Notes under the pieces: model-generated
The model's input: the letters and a program-made list of their open reading frames with translations, nothing else
What the model was told of the DNA's origin: nothing
The model's database searches: none
Shown: positions 24,000-35,825 of the stretch, piece after piece
How the letters are laid out: each line of letters begins with the position of its first letter
How positions within the stretch are numbered: position 1 is the stretch's first letter
Made by a program: the position numbers and the translations under genes
Assembly (NCBI GenBank): GCA_004802705.1
Contig: SGPL01000216.1
Location: forward strand, 1-51,499
Length of the DNA: 51,499 nucleotides
Origin: Bondarzewia mesenterica
Taxonomy: Eukaryota; Basidiomycota; Agaricomycetes; Russulales; Bondarzewiaceae
Reading direction: 5' to 3'

Positions 24000-25770
24000 A
24001 ACCTTAGGCTCCATGTCTATCCCGTTCCACACGTTCAAGCTCTTGATTGTTCGACGCCAAGAACTTTACCGTTCCCGAGTTCATAAAACACTCAGGCTTG
24101 CTGGAGATGTCATAATCCGTAATTTTTGTTGACTCGAGCACCTGCGACAAGATTGAGAGTGAGATTCGCCCGTACCTTGATCGAGTGACACCAAAAAGTA
24201 AGCAAATTCGTCCTCTGAAATCTGAACTTGGCAGGCTGAAGCAAAGCGACTCCTTCAAACGACAGATGATTCGCAAAAAGCAGGGTAGAGCCACCGGGTG
24301 TTCGTAAGACTGACTAGAACGGAAATGTCGACGTCTTTGATGGCCAGCGATCCTTTTTTTTCTACATAAAGAAGTGACGCGGGAAGTTGATTGATTCTCG
24401 GGTTCTTTAGATGAATTCTTCCCTATTCTTCCCAAAGCAATCGACACGCGCTACAGTGAGTACTAAGTAGGCACCGATTGTCTCGTCTTTTTCGCTTCGC
24501 CTTGACTTCCCAGAGCTGGCTTGAGGCATTTGTGGCCAACTCGAAGTGATCAAAAAGTCGGAAACTCCGTGAGTCGTAACAATCTGCAGCCGTTGCTTGT
24601 CAGTCGCTCATATTGTCCTATCAAGGGCATGAACTTTAATGATGCGCCACTTTATAAAGGTGTGGTAAAAGTGTTCTTGCGCTCTCACTACACTGGATGT
24701 ATTGTACGCTGCCTTCGTCAAGACCTGGGAAAAAAAAACTAAGCAAGCGGCAACAAGTAGTACTGGCAGAACCAGGAGCGTTTTGACACCGTGGGGGAGC
24801 CCTGGATCAGCAACAGTATCGTTTTCTCCATCATGTGCGCGACTGTCTCGCGTATGATTAAAAGCATGGTGACTTAATTTGATGGGCTGCTCGCATGCAA
24901 GCCAGGAGCCACTTTACGTCTTGCATAAAGGCTCGTTTCTTCTCGTCCCTCAGCCCATTTCTTATGAAATAATTGAACAAACGGGCTCAAGTGCTGCACC
25001 GCGACGATCTTCCGCAATACATCGTCCCAAAGGACTTGACGATCACGAACCGTGAGGCCCTCATTGGACTGTTCATCCCTGGAAAAAAAGGCTACGAAGC
25101 AGAACGGGGCTACGTGAATGTGCTCTTCCTTTTTACTTCTGTGCCATGTGCACGACTGACAGAGGTTCCATCAAAGTTCATCCCCGGCTCGCATCTCAGG
25201 GGCGAAGACCGCACCTCCTGAAGAGAGTCTCACGCGGTATGCCGAGGTAAGTCGACATCATTTCTCAGATCTTTTCGCAACTATGGTGTTCTGAACGTCG
25301 TGCGAGCTCGAAAAAATGAGATGTCTTCATCATGCCCGGCAGTTACTTCCACGGAGAGTCAGCCAACAATATCGAGACGAAGAGCGTATCGTCTAGTCCA
25401 GTCTGTCCTTTCTTTCCATGCCTTTTAGCCCACTAACAAGTTGACTTCAGTGTTCTTCGTGAGGGGATACTTGCGTCAAGTTAAAGCTTCTCTTGCAGAA
25501 CTGGGTGCGTCAATGTCAACCAGATTCCAATATCCGAATTCTAGAAGAAAACTACTTCCTTGCTATAAAGCCGGAGAAAGTGGTGAAGTGGCCCATCGAG
25601 ATGCAGCGGGCCATTGGTTGGTCAGTATAGCGTTGAAAATGACATCGATTAATTATCGCTGTCGTCGCGGTCTATTCCGCCTCAACTACAACTGCATCTC
25701 ACTCTGCAGATGGGTCAATCACGACGACCCTCGTACCGTCCTCGCTCAGTACAACATTGTGACGGCCTAA
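24000..25770 (+). pseudogene. phytanoyl-CoA-dioxygenase-like Fe(II)/2-oxoglutarate oxygenase, disrupted
   Basis: Remains of a PhyH-family dioxygenase, a group that hydroxylates or rearranges lipophilic metabolites. Pieces in order: KTLRLAGDVIIRNF, then DSSTCDKIESEIRPYLDRVT, FFPKQSTRAT, KAQVLHRDDLPQY (first metal His-x-Asp), REALIGLFIPGKKGYE, KFIPGSHLRGEDRTS, DVFIMPGSYFHGESANNIE (distal His), VFFVRGYLRQ (2-oxoglutarate Arg), ENYFLAIKPEKVVKWPIEMQ and VNHDDPRTVLAQY, with a stop at 25770. Breaks: a five-T run at 24123-24127 where four would keep frame; a frame change and small insertion around 24525-24575; and a junction near 25620 that makes a stop. A 200-bp stretch at about 24600-24960 lacks recognisable sequence. 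The metal and cosubstrate residues are present, so the ancestor was active. I cannot exclude sequencing error for some breaks. Confidence 0.7.
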
Positions 25771-26276
25771 AGTACTGACGGAGCAAATTTTTGAGCTCAA
25801 GTTCGAGGGATGGCTTAGTTTTCACGATGTCTGTCACTTGCCCTGCCAGTGCTTCCTTTATCGTCAAATTGAATGCAATTTCGTTTTCATTTGCAACTAG
25901 TACTGGGCAGAGCGAGCCGCCAAATGGCGACATGGTGTTCACTATTTTGCCTGGTTCAATTTTCTTCTCCTTCTGAGGACTAAATAGCATGCGAGTAAGA
26001 TAGATGCGTTAATTTGTTAAAAAGACTCAATATTTTGTAGATATGTTGCACGATGCTATGAAAGGAGAAAGGTAAACGGCAATGCAAGAGGCGGATCTCA
26101 CTCTCCTTCAATGATGACACTACTGTGTAATTTCCATCAGAGGCTATTCAGTCTTGTCCTAGACGCAAGAACAATGCAACAGATATCATTCGAAACATGT
26201 CGAGGCAGACACAACCGATCAGACTCGTAATATGGTAACGGAACAAGCAAAGCACAAGAAACAACGAAACAATCTC
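25771..26276. other. intergenic, no gene recognised
   Basis: This 506-bp region lies between two converging genes. A short minus-strand open frame (25715-25990) has no recognisable motif and overlaps the dioxygenase 3' end. Confidence 0.35.
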
Positions 26277-26848
26277 TACTGCAAAGGGATCTTAATCGCC
26301 GCCTGAACGTTCGTGTTCCTCGAGTCAGGCTGATGACTAGCACTTAGCTCCACCTTCAAGCCTTTGTCAGGGTTAGGCTCATAGGTGACCTTACCCTCCA
26401 CGTAGCGCTGCGATCCAAACAACTGCGAAGTCTCAACCCCAACTGTTCCCCCCCACGCTCAGCTTTTCCCCAATCGGATACTTCGCGTCTACTGAAAGCC
26501 CCGCCCTTCCATCCATACCTGTCCTGTATGAGCCATCTACACCAGCATGACCATTCAGAGATGCTCCTGGCGCCAGAGGCACTTTGGCGGCCAAATGAGC
26601 CCCCGCTTCTGCGTGTGAAAAGCGATTGCTGCCGATGTAGGCATTCAGCTGTGGGTTGGTGTTTTGCTGTTGCGGGTAGTTGAAATTCAACCTAGCCCCA
26701 TCCCCTTGTCGTGAGACCGAAAAATACTTGTCGAGGTTGGATGCATCTGTACCGTTGAGCATAAGTATGCAAAGAAGTGACAACGATACTTACATGGCTC
26801 GAAACTGTAAGCAACATCAGAGTAGGTGAGCGCGATGAGCGCAGCCAT
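26277..26848 (-). CDS. unknown beta-strand-patterned protein, apparent frameshift
   Basis: No family recognised. From the ATG at 26848 the first exon reads MAALIALTYSDVAYSFEP, then a GT-AG intron joins it to ASNLDKYFSVSRQGDGARLN. The rest alternates polar and hydrophobic residues with many Gly and Asn (LNAYIGSNRFSHAEAGAHL, PGASLNGHAGVDGSYRTGMD, GRAGLSVDAKYPIGEKLSVG), a pattern like repeated beta-hairpins. A run of seven C at 26448-26454 (G on the coding strand) breaks the frame; with six, it continues VETSQLFGSQRYVEGKVTYE to QAAIKIPLQ and a TAG at 26277. Upstream, the frame stays open to about 27037 but has no in-frame ATG, so the start may be further up. There is no clear signal peptide. Confidence 0.55.
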
Positions 26849-28849
26849 AGTCGTTGCAGCACGGATGAGTCTGAGCTCTTGAGTACATGCGTCAAAAGGG
26901 TCAGCACTTGCAATAGAAAACGCGACATACTCATATTCAGTGGCAGGAGAATCGTGCGCAGTGACTACTGTTATGCCTAAGTCGAGACGAGGACCTGCGG
27001 TTCCCGCTGAAAAGCAGCATGGTAGTTATATAGGTGATGCAAAGCGCCGACTCAGGAGGAATTCGAACTTGAAGTTCGTAGGAATTGACATGAATGGACC
27101 GCTACTATCTGCCATCGACAATAGACTTGTCGAACTCCTATGAATGTTGCGTGATGCCTGACGCGACACGGCCTCTAGGGTACTAGGATTTCATTTCCGT
27201 GCAGCGCTCTGTGAAGTCTAAGTGATGGAAGCTTAAAATCAATAGAATGAGATGCACATTTTGTGAAGACGTGAAAAAGTAGGAGTGTCATTAGGTGCCA
27301 TTGAACAATAGTTGGACCTGTGCTCTCCTGTGCTGACCTGTGCTGACTCGTCTCCTCAATGAGAAAATAGGAATATCTCACGATAACATTGCCCAAAGTA
27401 CGCACCAATGGAGATCTTGATGGAGGTAAACAAATAGAAACGTTGCACGAAGTTGCACGACGCGGCGACGAAGGTGATCGTACAGTTTGAGTCACAACGG
27501 CGAGGTTCCAACAAGGGCACTGCCTAGTCTCCTTTGCAGACCTCACACAGAAGACAATCATTCTGTGTATTAGGGCACAGCCCAGAATAAACTGCTTTGA
27601 GACCAGTCTACTCTCACACATTCAGTCTCTGAGAGTCTCATGATCGGAACGTGCTGATCAACTCGCTTTTCTTGATCCCTGCTTTCTGTTTCCATTCTCC
27701 AGATGCATTATGTATGACGGCTTTCCCATTCAAAGAAAATCACGGGTACAAAAAGGCTGGGCGGACAAGCGTGTAGATGTCGGCGTGATGCCGACCGTCT
27801 TGTTCCCGAGAGATGTCGTCTATTGTACTTAGGTCAGGACGTCAGGCCGCATCAGGGCCACCCCAAAGTATACCTGATGGCCATTGTACCCATATCCATC
27901 CGATCCTCACAGAGAACATCATCCTCTCCTTGTAGCCCATTATCCAAGCCATACCAAGATTACACGCAAGGCTTCAACACCCAAGGAGTCCCTGCCTGTC
28001 CCTGCTCACTTCAGGTCTAATCGACCACCCTTACGGACGAGCATCGTCCTTCAATGCCGAGTGCGAGCACCTCGTCAGACTCGCATTCAAAGAAGGTCAG
28101 CTCCACAAGAGCAGACGCCGAGTCTTCTGGTCGCTTTACCCGCCATGAGCGGGGGGCGTGGAGAAAATCCTTGACGCTTCGCGGGCCGTTGGCTACATAA
28201 ATAAATCAGTCGGTGGGCCATCGGCGAAACCTTGCACACCGACTTGATCTCTCCGCTTCTTCGTCAAAATCAAGGTGCGAACAATCGCTGTTACCAGTGC
28301 ACAAACGACAGGTTTATCTTACCGCCCTTGATTAAGTCATCGTTTGAAGTTTCCGGTGTCAGTGGCTCAGAGGGATCGTGGACAATGAACTAGAGGAAAG
28401 CCGCAGTGGTCGGAGACCGACCAGATCCACCGGTCCATGGCCAGACACAGCCATTGCAGACAACTTTTTACGAGACACGTCGGCGCGGGGTAAAGGTGTA
28501 GGACGGTGGCTGCCTGGTGCTCCTCGACTCGGAGGCCCAAGCGCGAGCACGACTCAGCAGCTCGTCGTCGGCGTGTCAAAGTGACGATGATGATGCTGTA
28601 CGTGCGTAGGAGGAAGAGTGGTTGAGAATAGAGCTTACGAGTAGGCTCGCAAGTCGACATAGTCTGTCTGATGCTCCGGTTCTTCATCGGAAACGAAACG
28701 CAGATGAGTAAAAATACAAAGGTCGTTCTTTTTTTGTGTAGCCCTCGCTGTGTTATTTGCTATATTCTGTTCTGTATCGCTTAGTCTACATCTGTGCTAG
28801 TTCTGTACAATAGTATAATCTCGAAGTCCCCTTGTTCACAATGCTTGAG
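26849..28849. other. 2-kb intergenic region upstream of the triterpenoid cluster
   Basis: No gene is called. A TATATAA stretch on the minus strand (rc of 27026-27032) could belong to the unknown gene below 26848. Plus-strand open frames at 27823-28174 and minus-strand frames at 28359-28687 have no motif. This gap separates the cyclase gene from the left-hand genes. Confidence 0.4.
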
Positions 28850-31713
28850 TTATGCCTTCTTCCCTGCCAGATATGTGTGTGCCATGCCCAGCATCCAGAT
28901 AGGGAACGTTATTCTAGAAAGGTCACAGTATAAGCTCCCGCATAAGCACCATCACAACAAGAAACATACTTGTACAGAGGGTACAGAATGACGCCCGTCC
29001 GGATACCAATTCCAGTGGCCGCCTCTGGTGGCCATGAGCCGTCCTGCAGCAGTAGATTAGATAAAGTCTAGATGAAGTGACGCAGGATAGGTATGCACCG
29101 GAAGTTGCGTGTCCATCACCTTCTTTACCGAGCGCTCGATGGGGCCCTTGTCGGGGTACTGCGCCAACATAAGAGCCATCGTTGCCCACGACGTCTGCGC
29201 CATGTTCGTCTTCTCGGCCTGGACATACTTCTCCGTGGAACAAGATCTCCAGCTCTCGCCCCAGCCGCCGTCTTCTTTTTGGTGCTCCAGCAAATATTGG
29301 CACGCCTTTCGTACACGAGGACTATTGGTGTAGTCCTCGCCAAACGTCGTCAGTCCGAGCAGCGCAAGCCACGTTCCGTACGTGAAGCAGACTCCCCAGG
29401 AACCGATCCAACCGCCCTCGGGATATTGAGTCTTGTGCAGGTATTGAATGGCCCGCTTGATCGTAGCGCTAGAGCAAGACGAATATTAAACGTGCACCTT
29501 ATACGAGAAGAAAACAAGGACGCACTCGATATCTCGTGCTCGGTAATTGTAACGCTTTCTAAACTCGTCGAGGCCGGTAATTACCGAGGTTGTGCACTCC
29601 GGGTACGAGTATTCAATCATTATTCTGTCTGAAGGGCGAAAAGTCAGACGCCGAAGGAAAAGTAGCCAATGAGACCATGCACCGTAAAGCTCAGCCGGGT
29701 TGAACATTTCCAGAAATCTTCCACCCCGTTCGCATTCGTAGCTGGGCAGGCCTCCATCGGAAGCCTGCATGGATATTAGCAAGTCGACAGCGTCAAACAA
29801 CCGACGATCCGGTATACGGTCATCCTCCCTGAACGGCATGATCAGCAAGACATCAATAGCATGATGCGGACGAACGAACGTACTGTAGACAAGGTTGTAA
29901 CATAAGCACAGCCTTGAGCGCCTCTCCCGTACAATCCGAAACGACGTAGCCATTCTGCCGTCTGGTGCTAAACGGCCTGTGTCCACGATATTAGTAGCGA
30001 AAGGTAAGTATGGAGATTTGGCAAAGCGACACACCAGCCGCCTTTGGTCGGCTGTCGGTAGTCCTTGGGATAATGCATGGTGTTCTCGGTCATCTGTTCC
30101 CTGTCCAGAAACCCCAGGAGCCTGCGCACAGATTCCTGGTTGTCGGGGAGCTCGGAGAGACCAGATTCGACCAGGGCATGAGAGATTAAGGCGATGTCCC
30201 AGACCTGGCAACCGTTGGTGGCGGTGACCTGCATCCCGTCAGGGCCCATCCAGATGAATTCCTTGATGGTGGCGAGGTGGCGCTGGACGGCCGCGCTCTC
30301 AGGACCCTCCGCGTGCAGGCGGCAGATTGTCTGCAGGAAATTTGAGACGGAAATAAGGTCGAAGTAGTCGGTGTTCTCGTCCTCCATGACGATCTGCTCG
30401 TACGTGGCGTTGAGCGCGCGTCGAGTGAGCGGCGGGAACTGGCAGGACTCGAGGGTGAAATCAAGAATCATATAAAGCGAGTCCAGGAAGGTCGTATGAG
30501 GGACGAGGTAGTCTGGTTCAGCAATCTGGTTCCTTTGCGAGGGCCTGAAATATGCTTCGCTTATTAGACCGTATACAAGCTGTGGGATTAGGGACTTACC
30601 AATGGATCGAATCGTATGGCTGTACGTAGAGCTCCTGCAATTATCTCAGTGAGGAAGTGTCTAGTAAGAAAGCAAGTGCCAAACGTACTTCTCTCAGCGC
30701 AAGAATAAGGTCGTTCTCCGGCGCTTGATAACGGACGCGGTAGAGGTAGCTCATGGGGATGTAGAACGCTCGCATGAATATCCACCATTTGTTGGGATGC
30801 ACCGGCGACCAGTCGGGAAAAAGCCTACAACGTAGAAAGCATGTCAGTACTGTACACAACGCGTGGGCAGGAGAAATATCTACAATATTTCTGGAGGTAT
30901 GGGATTGTTACCAGCCCAGTCGTAGAGGTTAATCAACGACAGCCAGAACTTGCCCCATGCAGGACAGCCAACGGCACCGCCTGTGAACTCAAGATGAGGA
31001 AGGAGTATAATTGACGAAGACACGGGCGTGTTTACCATGGCGACGGAGCGTATTTCTGGCCTTGATCATGGCAACGTGGTCTGGTCTGACGCCGAGCATG
31101 CGCAGCGCGATGTAGTTGACCGAGAGACCAAACACGGTAGTTGGATGCTCGCCATGTCTGCAAAAACACTTGAGCGTCGGAATGGTTTTTATTATAAACA
31201 CGAATGAGACTCACAAGCCCCAGCCACCGTCAACAGGATCGGCATGGTTCAGCATGAAGCGGACCATTTCGATCCCTTCCTCTGGCAACACCTTGGTACC
31301 GCAGAGGTAGAGAGTAATGACGTACATGGGGATGAGATACATCTGCGCGCCACATACGCCAGGCCAATGTCCGTCGGGCGCCTGGACTTTCTTCATGAAG
31401 TCAAAGCCATTGATGGCGGCCTCTAGAGGTGTCGTGGCCTTCTTGGGCTCTCCACCAGTCTGAGGAAAAAGGTTGATGACGTTTCTGGCACGCACGGAGG
31501 CCTACAACTTACCATCGGTAGACCGAGGATGAATTTCTCCAGATTTGCTTGCGGCCATGCCTCGCGCTCTTTGTCGGAGTGCAGGTAGACCCATTCCTTC
31601 TGTGTGTTGGGACCAAAACGCAGCCGCCAGTGCTCGTGAGGAGTAAAAGGCGTGATTCCGTCCAGAGAGAAAATGCTGCGGCTTGCGATTCTGGGTGGTT
31701 CGATCTGGGACAT
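28850..31713 (-). CDS. oxidosqualene cyclase (triterpene synthase)
   Basis: Class II cyclase folding 2,3-oxidosqualene into a sterol or triterpene skeleton; monotopic ER or lipid-droplet protein. The start at 31713 is [20 protein letters not shown]. Landmarks: [40 protein letters not shown] (QW-type repeat), [75 protein letters not shown] with the protonating acid motif, [61 protein letters not shown] and [12 protein letters not shown]. It ends [12 protein letters not shown] with TAA at 28850. About a dozen GT-AG introns, all in frame, about 725 residues as expected. The acid motif is DCTGE, not the usual DCTAE, and the HxEGHS-type segment reads [12 protein letters not shown]. Together with the P450/UGT context this suggests a specialised triterpene synthase and not the housekeeping lanosterol synthase. 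Confidence 0.95.
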
Positions 31714-31795
31714 GGTCGAAGACAGAATCTACGAGATAGCAGATCATGATGTCCCGCATGTGGGCCTAGATATATGTTTTTGATCGAGCCAGACA

Positions 31796-31858
31796 CTGGA
31801 TGATTGCGGTCAGTGAATTCAACATGCGGTAAGCTCAGGAACCTGACACACCAACGGT
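31796..31858 (-). promoter_or_regulatory. two-part promoter element shared with P450-5
   Basis: Block 1 (31834-31858) reads ACCGTTGGTGTGTCAGG... on the minus strand and is 25/25 identical to 45454-45478. Block 2 (31796-31831), containing GCATGT, GAATTCAC and GACCGC, matches 45508-45543 at 30 of 36 positions. It lies 82-145 bp upstream of the cyclase start codon, in the same orientation relative to the gene as the other copy. Confidence 0.8.
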
Positions 31859-33077
31859 CACCGCGGACACCAGGCCATGAATCGAAAAGAAACAATAGTG
31901 ATCACACATCAGGTGTTGTTTGATTGGATCAGGCTGGGCTTAGAGCCTCTAAGCTAATCAATCAACATCTGACACGGGGTGCGACAGATTTATGGGTCAA
32001 TGTTCCCGGTGGGTGCGCTTTGACGCTCGCATTGGCCATTACGAGCGCTGGTAAGTATCCATTCTGCGCGTTACGCCACAGACGCCAGTGTCGAGATAAA
32101 AGCGGGAGGCTTGCGCGAGATTTCAGGAACTTAGAACATTATCAGTGTTTCGACGCACAAACAGGATGAGACCAGAACAGGGTTGTGCAATTAATATTGA
32201 CTGACCTGCCTGATAATTGCAAGAGATGGTTGGAAAGACATCTCGATGCAAATAGCATGCTTCAGAGCGCGGCTGAAAAGCGGCTGGAACCTGCTTATCG
32301 GTTGCGCATCGCGTTTCGCCGCTGTTTAGCAGGTTTCGGCGGTTTCTCAGCGCTCACCGGTTTGAAGTATGCTCAAAGTATGCTATTAGCGTCTTTCTCC
32401 GAGTCGGAGCACAGATCTCCCACTGCACTGTACCACTGATAAGTCTATACCACTGCTTTGGGAATGAACATTTTGAGCACTGACCATATATGATGTATGT
32501 ACCGAGAGTCGTGAATTGAAGGTACTATATGGAGGAACTTGGAACTTAAAGCAGAGTTGTTTCGGCTTTTGCCGTCCGCTCCGGCGGCGCTCTTTGCCCT
32601 TCTTTGGCAACTCTTTGCTCTGACCAGCCCTCGCTTTGTTTGCATGGGACACGCGACGCTGGCGAGGCTGTCCTCTTGGAGGCGAGCGGAAACACGCAGT
32701 AATGTCGGGAACAAAAGGGGACCCGGTTAGAGGTTGATTCCATGGGGTACATGCGCGAGCAGATGGATGGTCAATCAAGAAAGGAGTCCGTAAAAGGAGG
32801 AATCAGTAAGTTCCTGACCAGATCTATTGGGTGCCAATCAAATCTCGTAGATGCGTTTGTCGTTTTGGCATACACCCATCGGTCCCGTACAAGGTCACGG
32901 CGGTGCTGCATACCCTTTATGCATCCATGGCGCTTGTTTATCCCCGAAACCATTTAGGGCGATGACCACATGTCCGGAGGATGATACCGTAGCTCAACAA
33001 CTTCCATCTGTGGGCCTGATAAACTGCTCGGGTCTCTCTCACATCCGTCTTGTCGATTTCGCCGGGTCTTAGATGCG
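31859..33077. other. intergenic between divergent cyclase and P450-2
   Basis: The 1.2-kb upstream region of both genes. Open frames inside it look non-coding. An ATG at 33073 overlaps the P450-2 start in another frame and would make a six-codon upstream ORF. Confidence 0.4.
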
Positions 33078-35323
33078 ATGTTGTTTTTGATATCATTATG
33101 TGCTCTGGTGTTACTTGCTATCCATCGCTGTCGACGCGCGACTCGCACGATCGTCTCGAAAGTTCGTGGTCCGCCTGCTACCACTTGGTATGGTAAGTTC
33201 AGAACCATCTCAACTTACCGCACTTTTTGTTGCTTGCGCTCAATTTATTTTTTTGCATCCAGGTCCCGCCCTCGATTTTATGGAAAAGCAGGTCGGCGAA
33301 GCCGATTTTCCGTGGCTAGAGGAGTATGGTAGTGTCGTGCGACTGCGCGTTCCACTGACACTGGGTGTAAGTCCAACCTCTCAACGCGCCGCCTGCCATC
33401 GCTTTCCTCAATTGTGCATAATCTGTCTACAGTTTGGCGATATATTGCTTATTTCCGATCCCAAAGCTCTTCGGCACATGCATCAGACTGCATTCAAAGA
33501 TTTTGGCGCCAACGCGCTTCGCCATGCTGTTATGGACCTTATGACTGGCCCAGGTATTGGTACTGCCCAAGGTACGTTCCTGCCTCCTTTCTGGCTGTAG
33601 ATTTGATATAAACCGTTTATGAAGGCTTGCAGCACGTTCGACAACAGCGCGTCATCCAACCTGGCTTTGCTGTCGCTGATATCAAGGCTCAGATCCCTAA
33701 GTTCTCCAACTTTGCTATCAAAGTAAGCGCATCGCGTACGTTCTCTCGTGTCGTCTTGCTTACTTGGACCTTACCCTATTTGAGCTCGTGGACAAATGGT
33801 CCGCCTTGATTGCAGCAGATTCTGGTACGAGCACCATCATTGACGTGACCGAATGGAACATTAAATTTACGCTTTGTTGCATGGGCGTTGGTACGTTCTT
33901 GCGGTTCTTATTCCTTCGTCGTGGAAAGCTGATTTTTCGTTTGCCGATAGCCGTGCTGGACTATGAGTTTGGGGCGCTCGATGGCAAGGACGACCCATTA
34001 ATGGAAGCGTGCCAGAATTCTGAGAATGTCATGCAAGTTCACCTGCATTCTATCTCGCTATCGATCTCACGTAAAGCGTAATAGGGTCGAAACTATGGGT
34101 ACCATGCTCAAGGGCGGTGTTATATCCATGTCTATCAGCAAACTCGTACCGCCCTGGGTGTACCAGCTCGTTTTTGACTATAGCTGGAGCGAGAAGATAC
34201 GACGTATGCGATATGCCCGTGAGCTCTGTACAACTTTTGCGGAGCGTCTAGTAGAGGAGAAGACGGTAGCGCTGAAGGAGGGGCGTCAACGCAAGGATAC
34301 CATGTCCTTGATCATTCAGGCGAATGCGTCTGAAGACGCAAAATCCCGACTCAGTAACGATGAGCTAACGGCCCAAGTCAGGCGAGTAAAGCGATCCTTT
34401 GTTGCTCGCTTATCTGCGTTCTAACCTCACTACAGGACCTTCCTGTTCGCTGCCAACAGCACCCTGGCGCACACTATGCATTGGTTACTTTACGAACTCG
34501 CCCGACATCCAGAATATCAGCGGCGTCTCAAGGATGATGTGCGCGGGAAGCAGCCGCAGTCGACGAATTTGGACTCGCTGCCGTTCTTGAACGCATTTGT
34601 CAAGGTGAGCGAAATTGGAAATGCTTTGCGTTCCTACCGCCGACTCCGACGTCCGCTTAGGAAATTCTCCGCATGCACCCAGTTGCGTTTATGGTGACCC
34701 AGGTGCCCAAGGTCGACACCGTCTTGCCTCTGTCGCAGCCCATTACTCTCACGACGGGCGAAGTCATCAACCAGTTGCCAATCCCCAAGGGCCAGAACAT
34801 TATGTCCTCTCTCTCAGGCTATAATAGGCCCGTTCTATTTTTCAATAATGCGAGTTGGACCTGATCTTGGCTGCCCACAGGCTGAAGTCGATATGGGGCG
34901 AGGACGCACATGTATTCAATCCCGACAGATGGTTGCGCGAGGATATGCAAGCCAAGTCGAGTGGATTTGGCATGTACTCAAGCTTGTTCGTTCATTTCTC
35001 CTCGCACACCTCAGCCATTTCTGACTATACTACTCAAAAACAGAGGAACATTCCTTGGTGGACCGAAAGGCTGTATCGGCTGGAGGATGGCGTAAGTATC
35101 AGCTTTTCTTCGGCATTTGCATTAAAGGCTGACGTACGCCTTGCACAGCGTCGTTGTACTACAAGTGTATGCCTTTGAGGTGGCAAGCAAGTTCAAGTTT
35201 TCGCAGACGGAGGACACGAAGAAGGTCAGGAGGCACACGTCTGTTTTCATGTTGCCTAAGATCGACGGGAAGCTTGAGAGAGGAATTTGTCTTCCGCTCG
35301 TTGTAGAGCTCGATGACGATTGA
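33078..35323 (+). CDS. cytochrome P450-2, unusual I-helix
   Basis: Membrane-anchored P450 of a different group from the other four in this window. The start at 33078 gives the anchor MLFLISLCALVLLAIHRC followed by the hinge RGPP. Landmarks: EEYGSVVRLRVPLTLG, LLISDPKALRHMHQTAF, MTGPGIGTAQGLQHVRQQR, ISMSISKLVPPWVYQLVFDY, the I-helix TFLFAANSTLAHTMHWLLYE, ExxR in KEILRMHPV, the PERF-like FNPDRWL, and the heme loop TFLGGPKGCIGWRMA. The I-helix lacks the usual AGxD/ET(T) pattern and the heme loop has Lys where Arg is normal. The C-terminus is LERGICLPLVVELDDD with stop at 35321. About 11 introns; three need GC-AG borders (34033-34084, 34382-34435, 34828-34880), each confirmed by phase because GT alternatives break the frame. 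Plausibly a hydroxylase, or an atypical P450 reaction, in triterpenoid synthesis. Confidence 0.87.
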
Positions 35324-35825
35324 GTGTCGCCTAATACAAGGAGGGCAAGCCAAGAAAGATTGGGCTGTACTACAGGGTGCATTTTTTTTACTGCATAGAC
35401 GTACTGTACTGATACGACCAAGTCTTCGGTAACGCGTACCTTTGAATTGAAGACCTGCACACCTGTATAACGGAAACGGAGCCGACTGAAGAGAAGAACG
35501 AACCGTTACACTTTTTTTGAGTGCGTATTTCGTATTTTCTTCCCAAATCGGAGCTGAAGAATAAAATTCTTGAAGCCCTGCAGGCCCTTGTAACGGTAAC
35601 GCACCAAACTAAAGAATTGTTTCAACTATTCAGAGTGTAACGTGTAACAAGGGCCGAAGACGAAGACTTGGTCATGTTAGTGCAGTAGGTGCAATGGGCA
35701 ATAACTTACGATGTCGTCGATATGCGTATATACGCAAGATTGAGTATGTTAGGCATTTCTCTTCAAGTTCACTTCATGCATTCAGAAATCTATGAACGAC
35801 ATGGTGTAAATATCCAGCAAATCAG
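35324..35825. other. intergenic, converging P450-2 and P450-3
   Basis: A 502-bp tail-to-tail gap with no recognisable coding sequence. Confidence 0.45.

Noticed and set aside
25441..25770. Prolyl-4-hydroxylase-like reading of the open frame (KLLPCYKAGESGEVAHRD)
   Set aside because: The neighbouring frame continues the PhyH sequence (ENYFLAIKPEKVVKWPIE) after a proper acceptor, so the HRD here is an out-of-frame coincidence.
27823..28174. Possible gene in overlapping plus-strand open frames
   Set aside because: No frame keeps a family motif, splice sites do not join them sensibly, and composition is Pro/Ser-rich as expected from non-coding GC-rich DNA.
28850..31713. Calling the cyclase the housekeeping lanosterol synthase
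   Set aside because: The DCTGE motif, altered cavity segments and the cluster context argue against it, although a genome search for a second copy is needed to be certain.
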